From Candidatus Thorarchaeota archaeon (lineage in GTDB: Archaea; Asgardarchaeota; Thorarchaeia; Thorarchaeales; Thorarchaeaceae): a stretch of 10,752 bases of DNA. The stretch lies in contig JAHQWZ010000044.1 of assembly GCA_029856425.1 (NCBI GenBank), forward strand, positions 1 to 10,752, written 5' to 3'. The notes beneath the pieces were generated by a model, which saw only the letters and a list, made by a program, of their open reading frames with translations, did no database searches and was not told the DNA's origin. Within the stretch, counting starts at the first letter, position 1, and each line of letters starts with the position of its first letter. Shown here piece by piece: positions 6,540 through 10,752 of the stretch. The translations under genes and the position numbers were made by a program.

Positions 6540-7322
6540 CTATTCAATGATGATCACGGCATCTACAAATAGCTCGTACTGCTCATCCTCATCTAGATTG
6601 TGGACAAGAACTTTCTCAACCTCAAACTCACCGCGTATCTCCAATATTCGTGATTCAGTAATCACCTTAACACTAGACCTCGCCAGCTCATCCTTCAGTG
6701 TTTCAGTAGTGACGATTTCTTTTTCTGGAGTCAATAGAACTACACGATCTGTCTGTGAAGTGATTTCCAAGGCCGCTTCTACTGATTCATCGCCAGTGTG
6801 CAAGACAAGCACCCTCTGGTCTGAGAAATCCTCAAGATCGCTTACCTCCAAGTAGACACCCTTGTCAAGGAATTTATCCTGCCCAACTATGACGCACGTT
6901 GGTTCCTCGTAGTCAGATTTCTTTGGTACTGCCTCATCCGGATTCTCTCTAGCACGATATGCCTTAATGGCCTCGTGAAGTGCATCTGCAGCAAGGTTTG
7001 AGCAGTGCATTTTTATTGGAGGCAAACCATCGAGCTCAGTTGCAACATCATCCCTAGTCAATTCCATTGCTTCATCAAGCGTCATACCCTTTACCATCTC
7101 AGTGGTCATACTACTGGTGGCAATAGCAGAACCACATCCAAACGTTCGGAATTTAGCATCCACTATTCTATCATCCTCCACCTTGATGAAGACCTCCATG
7201 AGGTCCCCACAGGTGGGATTCCCCACGCGACCACTTGCCACGTCATCTCCCTCAAGAACCCCCACATTACGTGGATTCCTGAAGTGGTCAAGAGTTTTTT
7301 CGCTGTATTGTGTTGATTTCAT
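6540..7322 (-). CDS. IscU-type Fe-S scaffold fused to a thioredoxin-reductase-like domain
   Basis: Residues 1-125 are an IscU/NifU-N scaffold on which Fe-S clusters are assembled in the cytoplasm. The cluster ligands C38, C63 and C107 are present, as are D40 (the residue that makes cluster transfer labile) and H106; LPPIK (100-104) matches the IscU chaperone-binding LPPVK. Typical IscU is about 130 residues; here the protein runs to 260. Residues about 168-260 follow the NAD(P)H-binding domain of thioredoxin reductase: strand RVLVLHTGDESVEAALEI aligns with the VxVVGGGDSAVEEAL unit, then VVLLTP, then an EIRGEFEVEKV strand and a terminal FVDAVIII. The GxGxxA dinucleotide motif is degraded (HTGDES), the NADP-binding HRR and the redox CxxC are missing, so nucleotide or redox activity is doubtful. 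ATG start has AGGTGAT five bases upstream. It lies six bases after IscS, its expected partner. Scaffold call strong; the domain assignment is by eye. Confidence 0.88.
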   Translation of the reverse strand: MKSTQYSEKTLDHFRNPRNVGVLEGDDVASGRVGNPTCGDLMEVFIKVEDDRIVDAKFRTFGCGSAIATSSMTTEMVKGMTLDEAMELTRDDVATELDGLPPIKMHCSNLAADALHEAIKAYRARENPDEAVPKKSDYEEPTCVIVGQDKFLDKGVYLEVSDLEDFSDQRVLVLHTGDESVEAALEITSQTDRVVLLTPEKEIVTTETLKDELARSSVKVITESRILEIRGEFEVEKVLVHNLDEDEQYELFVDAVIIIE

Positions 7323-7327
7323 TCTTC

Positions 7328-7334
7328 ATCACCT
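7328..7334 (-). promoter_or_regulatory. Shine-Dalgarno of the IscU fusion, overlapping the IscS stop
   Basis: AGGTGAT lies five bases before ATG 7322; the TGA stop of the iscS-like gene (7331-7329) is inside it, implying coupled translation. Confidence 0.65.
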
Positions 7335-8507
7335 TGATTTTGGATTGTAAATCGGAGACATCCCCCTAATCCTTGTAAGCACCTCGGGTAGCACTTCAAG
7401 TACACGGTCAATGTCATTATCTTCGTTGAACCTCCCAGGCGTCAGCTGCAATGAGCCATGAGCCTCTTCATGAATGAGCCCTGTCGCAATCAAGGTATGT
7501 GATGGCTCTAGGGTCTTTGAGGTGCAAGCGGAGCCTGTGGACACAGAGATGCCTTTATCCTTGAATGACAATAGCATTGCTTCTCCTTCCACGCCATCGA
7601 ATCTGAAATGGGCATTACTAGCCAGTCTCTCCGTAGGATGGCCATTGAGGTAACTATCAGGAATCTCGTCTAGTACTGTATTGATCAACCTATCTCGATA
7701 TCCTTGAAGCCGGTCCACTTCACCTGGCATCTCTCTCTTCATTATTTCTACTGCAAGCTTCATTCCCACTATTCCTGCTATATCCTCTGTTCCTGACCTC
7801 AATCCTCTCTCCTGTCCGCCGCCAATCAGTATTGGGTTCACTCGGTATCGTTTCTTCATATAGAGAACACCAATTCCTCTTGGACCGTAGAAGTCATTCG
7901 AGGACAGCGACATCAGATGTACTCCAGCTCGTTTGACATCTATTGGCAAGAGTCCTTCTGCAGCCACTGCATCCGTATGAAACGCGATCCCTTTCTCTTC
8001 AGCTAGTTTTCCAACCTCTGCGATCGGCTGAATAGTACCAATCTCATTATTCGCATTTTGCACAGAGATGAGGATTGTGTTATCTCTGATTCTGCGTTCC
8101 AATTTCCTCAATACCACCCGCCCGTATTTGTCTACGGGCACACGAGATACATCAAATCCTTCCCTCTCCAAATACTTTGCAATATTCCTGATGGATATAT
8201 GCTCAACTTCGGAGATGATTATGTGGTTTCCCTTTCTCTTGTTCTTTAATGCATACCCGATTAGGGCCATATTGTTTGCCTCAGTGGCTCCAGACGTGAA
8301 GATAATCTCATCATGGTCCGCATTAATGTAATCTGCAATAGCCCTCCGGCTCTCCTCAAGAGCCTCTGTGGCCACATCCCCCACACGGTGCAGAGCTGAA
8401 GCATTCCCAAAGCGTTCATGAAAATAGGGCAGCATGCCGTCGATGACACGCGGATCTACAGGCTTTGAGCTTTGGTAGTCCAGATACACCTCTTTAATGT
8501 CACCCAC
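7329..8507 (-). CDS. IscS/NifS-like protein lacking the PLP lysine (Archaeoglobus type)
   Basis: A 392-residue fold-type I aminotransferase-like protein of the NifS/IscS family, the partner that binds IscU. Preserved: the TSGATEANN phosphate loop (71-79), H103 that stacks on PLP, D179, RSGTED (237-242), and the sulfur-loop cysteine C328 in STGSACTS. Changed: the family's SxHK motif is SSND, so D205 stands where the Schiff-base lysine should be and N204 where His should be; the DATQ segment is DAVA, so the PLP-contacting Gln is Ala182. Cysteine desulfurase activity is therefore unlikely. The same SSND signature is known, from memory, in Archaeoglobus fulgidus IscS, reported to lack desulfurase activity while lending its loop cysteine to the IscU-bound cluster. 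Start GTG has AGGTGA six bases upstream. It lies between DsrE and IscU. Family certain; function inferred. Confidence 0.92.
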   Translation of the reverse strand: MGDIKEVYLDYQSSKPVDPRVIDGMLPYFHERFGNASALHRVGDVATEALEESRRAIADYINADHDEIIFTSGATEANNMALIGYALKNKRKGNHIIISEVEHISIRNIAKYLEREGFDVSRVPVDKYGRVVLRKLERRIRDNTILISVQNANNEIGTIQPIAEVGKLAEEKGIAFHTDAVAAEGLLPIDVKRAGVHLMSLSSNDFYGPRGIGVLYMKKRYRVNPILIGGGQERGLRSGTEDIAGIVGMKLAVEIMKREMPGEVDRLQGYRDRLINTVLDEIPDSYLNGHPTERLASNAHFRFDGVEGEAMLLSFKDKGISVSTGSACTSKTLEPSHTLIATGLIHEEAHGSLQLTPGRFNEDNDIDRVLEVLPEVLTRIRGMSPIYNPKSR

Positions 8508-8513
8508 TTAGAC

Positions 8514-8519
8514 TCACCT
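8514..8519 (-). promoter_or_regulatory. Shine-Dalgarno fixing the GTG start of the IscS-like gene
   Basis: AGGTGA lies six bases before GTG 8507 and shares its first bases with the TAG stop of the DsrE gene (8520-8518). Confidence 0.65.
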
Positions 8520-8871
8520 AAAACCACATTGTGGCATCTGCATCTAGAACTAGGTCATTCAGTGTAGCTGCACCGACTATCTTGCAACCCTCAACAAGCT
8601 CTACTTCATCCCATCCGAGCATCTGTTTTGAGGCTTCGCAGACATAGACTGTTATTCCCATCTCTATCGTTTTCTGAAGCATTTCAGCCACGCTTGGAAA
8701 GCTTCCTACCTTGATCTTCTCAGCTGCTCCGGGTCTGAGTATTCTGAGACCTTGACCGAGGTAGTAGACTTCCGCTTTGATATCCATGGCCTTCGCACTC
8801 TGAGCAAGGACAAGAGGTGAATACTGACGTTCTGGGTCGTCGCTTGTTTGTACGTATAGTATACTACTCAT
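8518..8871 (-). CDS. DsrE/DsrF-family sulfur-relay protein
   Basis: A 117-residue soluble protein with the DsrE fold: an N-terminal ILYVQTSDDPER strand-loop, PLVLAQSAKAMD helix, EVYYLGQGL, and the conserved loop YVCEASKQMLGW (76-87) with C78, followed by ELVEGCKIVGA and a final ADATMWF strand. C78 is at the position of the persulfide-carrying cysteine of DsrE/TusD; C96 is a second cysteine. Family members pass sulfane sulfur between protein cysteines, commonly with TusA, which is encoded directly upstream. The ATG is preceded by AAGGAGTGA, which contains the TusA stop codon. Partner proteins DsrF and DsrH (or TusB/C) are not in the window, so it may act as a homo-oligomer. Family confident; the sulfur donor and acceptor are inferred from neighbours. 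Confidence 0.82.
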   Translation of the reverse strand: MSSILYVQTSDDPERQYSPLVLAQSAKAMDIKAEVYYLGQGLRILRPGAAEKIKVGSFPSVAEMLQKTIEMGITVYVCEASKQMLGWDEVELVEGCKIVGAATLNDLVLDADATMWF

Positions 8872-8884
8872 GAGTGAATCACTC
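8872..8884. repeat. 13-bp palindrome at the TusA-DsrE junction
   Basis: GAGTGAATCACTC is a perfect inverted repeat (6-bp arms, one central base). It covers the stop codon of the TusA gene and part of the DsrE Shine-Dalgarno, so a transcript hairpin could mask that site. It may also be chance. Confidence 0.35.
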
Positions 8885-8887
8885 CTT
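8879..8887 (-). promoter_or_regulatory. Shine-Dalgarno of the DsrE gene, containing the TusA stop
   Basis: AAGGAGTGA lies shortly before ATG 8871; its last three bases are the TusA stop codon. This is the same stop-in-SD layout as at the other junctions of the gene run. Confidence 0.55.
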
Positions 8888-9121
8888 TTTTCTGATCAGG
8901 AATCTCTGTGTACCGTCCTCCAATCTCTCGAAACTTAGGAGCTCGTGACCTGTTCTCTTGCAGAACCGCTTGATGTCTTCCTCGGCTGCAGGGTCATCAG
9001 CAAGCATCTCAAGAATTTCACCCGATTCAATGCTGTCTATTGCCTCTCTAGTCTGGAATAGTGGTTGTGGACAGAACAGTCCTATGCAATCAAGAGTTTC
9101 GACTGGTTCATTACTGGACAT
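8879..9121 (-). CDS. tusA: TusA-family sulfur carrier protein
   Basis: A small (80-residue) TusA/SirA/YeeD-family protein that carries sulfur as a cysteine persulfide. Counting from the GTG at 9133, the signature CPQP is at 21-24 with C21 the persulfide site, and LDCIGLFCPQPL shows a second cysteine, C16, in the strand before it. DDPAAEEDI (46-54) and GHELLSFE (62-69) complete the IF3-like fold. I start at ATG 9121 rather than GTG 9133 because GGTGA stands eight bases before that ATG; the four extra residues (MKSS) would add nothing conserved. First gene of the TusA-DsrE-IscS-IscU run, under its own probable promoter. In this context it probably passes sulfur to or from DsrE and on to IscS/IscU; a role in tRNA thiolation is the alternative. 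Confidence 0.9.
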   Translation of the reverse strand: MSSNEPVETLDCIGLFCPQPLFQTREAIDSIESGEILEMLADDPAAEEDIKRFCKRTGHELLSFERLEDGTQRFLIRKKE

Positions 9122-9129
9122 GGAGGATT

Positions 9130-9134
9130 TCACC
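9130..9134 (-). promoter_or_regulatory. Shine-Dalgarno deciding the TusA start
   Basis: GGTGA lies eight bases before ATG 9121. It overlaps the alternative GTG at 9133, which itself has no good site, so the ATG is preferred. Confidence 0.5.
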
Positions 9135-9135
9135 T

Positions 9136-9160
9136 AACCTTTGTTAAATAAACCATAGTT
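9136..9160 (-). promoter_or_regulatory. Tandem AACC-N3-GTT sites at the TusA promoter (candidate operator)
   Basis: Two copies of AACC-N3-GTT, at 9136-9145 and 9151-9160 (plus-strand reading), are spaced 15 bp start to start. Each is partly self-complementary. They lie between the TATA-like box and the start codon, covering the expected transcript start, where a repressor would block transcription. Which regulator binds is unknown. Confidence 0.35.
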
Positions 9161-9166
9161 AATTCC

Positions 9167-9172
9167 TTATAA
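9167..9172 (-). promoter_or_regulatory. TATA box for the TusA-DsrE-IscS-IscU gene run
   Basis: TTATAA preceded on the minus strand by a purine-rich GATGAAG (BRE-like), about 46 bases before ATG 9121. A transcript start about 25 bases downstream would leave a leader of about 20-25 bases with the GGTGA site in it. This is the best archaeal promoter in the window and separates the sulfur genes from the ParB-like gene. Confidence 0.5.
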
Positions 9173-9194
9173 CTTCATCGTTGGGAACATCCGA

Positions 9195-9617
9195 TCAATG
9201 TGACTCCTGACTGCTTCCTTTCCTCTTATCCTCCAATTCGTCTTGCATTACCCTGCATCTCTCATACCATAGGACTTCATAGTCTCTGTGGTCAATGACT
9301 CTATCCTTCAAGTCGGATATGGATAGAATCCCTTCATCCTTGCACCACTGCACACATGTTGCGTAAGCTTCCCAATCAAGCTCAATGGTTTCCCACTCGA
9401 CTTCAACTTCTTCATACCCTTCCAGCAGCCACGCGACTCCTCGTGTATGACCATCAGTTGATACAAGCTCTCCATCCATCTCCTTGATTGGAATGGGATC
9501 ATACATGGCAAAGTTTCCAAATTTCCTTCCACTAATGACTGCATCCAGTTTCGCCTTGCTGATATAGAGCTGACTAGGTTGAATCTCATGAAGGTAGAGC
9601 TTGAAGACTTCTCCCAT
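9195..9617 (-). CDS. Stand-alone ParB/sulfiredoxin-fold-like protein
   Basis: A 140-residue cytosolic protein. The centre reads PIPIKEMDGEL then STDGHTRGVAWLLEG, the pattern of ParB N-terminal/Srx-like domains (strand, turn, then an acidic GxxR-type loop and helix); the DGHTR motif is at about residues 55-59 from this start. The rest (ELDWEAYATCVQWCKDEGI, SDLKDRVI) resembles hypothetical proteins in Clostridia and archaea that I recall but cannot name. There is no ParB helix-turn-helix or dimer domain, so chromosome partitioning is unlikely; ParB-fold proteins include CTPases, nucleases and kinases. I start at ATG 9617 because AGAGG lies six bases upstream; ATG 9650 would add 11 residues but lacks a well-placed site. 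It precedes the sulfur genes by 73 bases on the same strand. Function unknown. Confidence 0.7.
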   Translation of the reverse strand: MGEVFKLYLHEIQPSQLYISKAKLDAVISGRKFGNFAMYDPIPIKEMDGELVSTDGHTRGVAWLLEGYEEVEVEWETIELDWEAYATCVQWCKDEGILSISDLKDRVIDHRDYEVLWYERCRVMQDELEDKRKGSSQESH

Positions 9618-9691
9618 TCGCATCCTCTGACTCTTCTGACCAGCTACCATTCTTTAGCATTACCCTCAGAAATGATGTGCATAGCCTCAGT

Positions 9692-9698
9692 GTTAAAT
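9692..9698. promoter_or_regulatory. AT-rich element between divergent genes (possible shared TATA)
   Basis: GTTAAAT is the only TATA-like stretch in the 134-base gap between the ParB-like gene and the alcohol dehydrogenase. It is suitably placed for either direction. No other feature is seen in the gap. Weak. Confidence 0.2.
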
Positions 9699-9751
9699 CG
9701 TGGTTTGTAGTCTTTTGCCTTGCTGAAGTTGCCATTGAGGATTGATATTAA

Positions 9752-10752
9752 ATGCCAAAGACAAGTCGTGCAGCTGTAATTCCGAAACCGAACGCCATTG
9801 TTGAGATCAGAGAGTTTGAGATTCCAGAGCTAAAGCCCGGTTCAGCCCTGTTGAGAGTGGCAAATGCAGGCGTATGCGGAACCGACGTTCACCTGTGGCA
9901 TGGGAAACTAGCTGGAGTTCCCTATCCATTGATTCCAGGGCACGAGATGGTTGGAACGGTCGAAGCGATTGGACCCAAGAAGATCAATAACGTAGATGGC
10001 CACGAGATTAGGATCGGAGACCGAGTCACAATTCATGATGTGACCAAGACTTGTTACTCATGCTGGTTTTGCCTGATTGCAAAGGCTCCCACAAAGTGTC
10101 CCAATAGGGAAGTGTATGGCATCACCATGGACTCCAGTAAGTGGCCGCATCTTATTGGTGCTTATAGTGAGTTTGTGTATCTCTCTCCTGGAACCCACAT
10201 AATTCAGATTCCGGATCATGTGAGTTTTGATGGTGCTGGAGCAGTAGGATGCGCGATGCCAACTGCTGTACATACCGCTACTCGAAGTCCATTGAAGTGG
10301 GGGTCGAATGTAGTGATTCAGGGAGCAGGTCCTGTGGGGCTCATGCTACTAGCACTTGCCAAGATTAATGGCGCAGCAACAATCACGTCAATTGACATGG
10401 AGCCTCACAGGCTAAAACTGGCTGAGAAGTTTGGAGCAACTCATACGCTGAATATTGGAGAAACCACATTGAAAGAACGTTATGATTACCTGCGGAGCAT
10501 CACTGATGGTCACGGTCCTGACATTGTGTATGAGGCTACAGGAAATGCATTGGCGGTTCCAGAAGGAATTGAACTTGTTAGAGAGGGGGGAACATACACG
10601 ATTTGTGGGCAATACACGGACAGCGGAAACGTAGAAATCAACCCCCATCTCATGAATCGAAAACATCTCAATATTCGCACGGTATGGGGCTCAGAGACCA
10701 CCCACGTATATCAAGCAGTTCGTACAATCGCTGATAACTACGATGAGTTCCC
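9752..10752 (+). CDS. Zinc-dependent alcohol dehydrogenase, MDR family (3' end cut by window edge)
   Basis: A medium-chain dehydrogenase oxidising an alcohol or polyol to an aldehyde or ketone with NAD(P). The first 333 residues are visible; the family is about 340-380. Catalytic zinc ligands: C42 (GVCGTDVHLWHG) and H64-E65 (PGHEMVG). Structural zinc: C101, C104, C107 and C116, with eight residues in the last spacer instead of the usual seven. The Rossmann motif GAGPVGLM is near 196-203, and SIDMEPHRL with an Asp at the end of strand 2 suggests NAD rather than NADP. It resembles threonine/sorbitol dehydrogenase-type enzymes; the substrate cannot be fixed. ATG 9752 is preceded by GAGG at 9737-9740, 11 bases upstream, slightly far. 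Divergent from the ParB-like gene and apparently unrelated to the sulfur genes. Confidence 0.9.
   Translation, partial: MPKTSRAAVIPKPNAIVEIREFEIPELKPGSALLRVANAGVCGTDVHLWHGKLAGVPYPLIPGHEMVGTVEAIGPKKINNVDGHEIRIGDRVTIHDVTKTCYSCWFCLIAKAPTKCPNREVYGITMDSSKWPHLIGAYSEFVYLSPGTHIIQIPDHVSFDGAGAVGCAMPTAVHTATRSPLKWGSNVVIQGAGPVGLMLLALAKINGAATITSIDMEPHRLKLAEKFGATHTLNIGETTLKERYDYLRSITDGHGPDIVYEATGNALAVPEGIELVREGGTYTICGQYTDSGNVEINPHLMNRKHLNIRTVWGSETTHVYQAVRTIADNYDEF

Noticed and set aside
7329..8507. IscS-like gene as a decaying pseudogene because the PLP lysine is missing
   Set aside because: The frame is full length, the loop cysteine and most PLP-pocket blocks are kept, it has a good Shine-Dalgarno, and the SSND signature recurs in a known archaeal homologue.
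9195..9650. ParB chromosome-partitioning protein
   Set aside because: The protein lacks the ParB helix-turn-helix and C-terminal dimer domain, and no ParA gene is nearby.
1..10752. CRISPR arrays, tRNA or rRNA genes, insertion sequences
   Set aside because: No regularly spaced repeats, no tRNA-like cloverleaf or TTC-box context, and no transposase or terminal inverted repeats were found by eye; the gaps are too short for most of these.

Overview
The window looks archaeal. It has TATA-like elements about 25 bp ahead of inferred transcript starts, and Shine-Dalgarno sequences of the GGTGA/GGAGG type. Its IscS lacks the PLP lysine, as in Archaeoglobus, and it carries Lrp/AsnC-style winged-helix regulators and a COG1743-type zinc-ribbon DNA methylase. 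Moderate GC and the gene mix would fit an Asgard (Thorarchaeota-like) genome, but that placement is only a guess. Genes are densely packed. No gap exceeds about 200 bp, and I see no RNA gene, CRISPR array or insertion sequence.

Layout. From 1 to 1342 (minus strand): a partial adenosine deaminase-like gene cut by the left edge, preceded by a small winged-helix regulator. From 1545 to 3943 (plus): a two-headed Lrp-like regulator, then a compact beta-class (Mod-like) DNA methyltransferase with a TTG start fixed by a strong Shine-Dalgarno. From 9121 down to 3949 (minus): a tight gene run of TusA, DsrE, lysine-less IscS, IscU fused to a thioredoxin-reductase-like domain, a GNAT acetyltransferase, and a large DUF1156/COG1743 zinc-ribbon DNA methylase. 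The two methylases converge with only 5 bp between stop codons. From 9195 to 9617 (minus): a ParB/sulfiredoxin-fold-like protein. From 9752 to the right edge (plus): a partial zinc alcohol dehydrogenase.

The main point of interest is the sulfur/iron-sulfur block. TusA and DsrE are protein-persulfide carriers. The IscS next to them keeps its sulfur-loop cysteine but has Asp where the PLP lysine should be, so it probably cannot take sulfur from cysteine. IscU keeps all its cluster ligands and carries an extra C-terminal domain resembling the NAD(P)H-binding domain of thioredoxin reductase with a damaged dinucleotide motif. Together this suggests an Fe-S assembly module fed by persulfide relay or sulfide rather than by cysteine desulfuration. 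That is inference, but the gene order and the residue changes are directly visible. Stop codons embedded in the next gene's Shine-Dalgarno at four junctions indicate coordinated translation.
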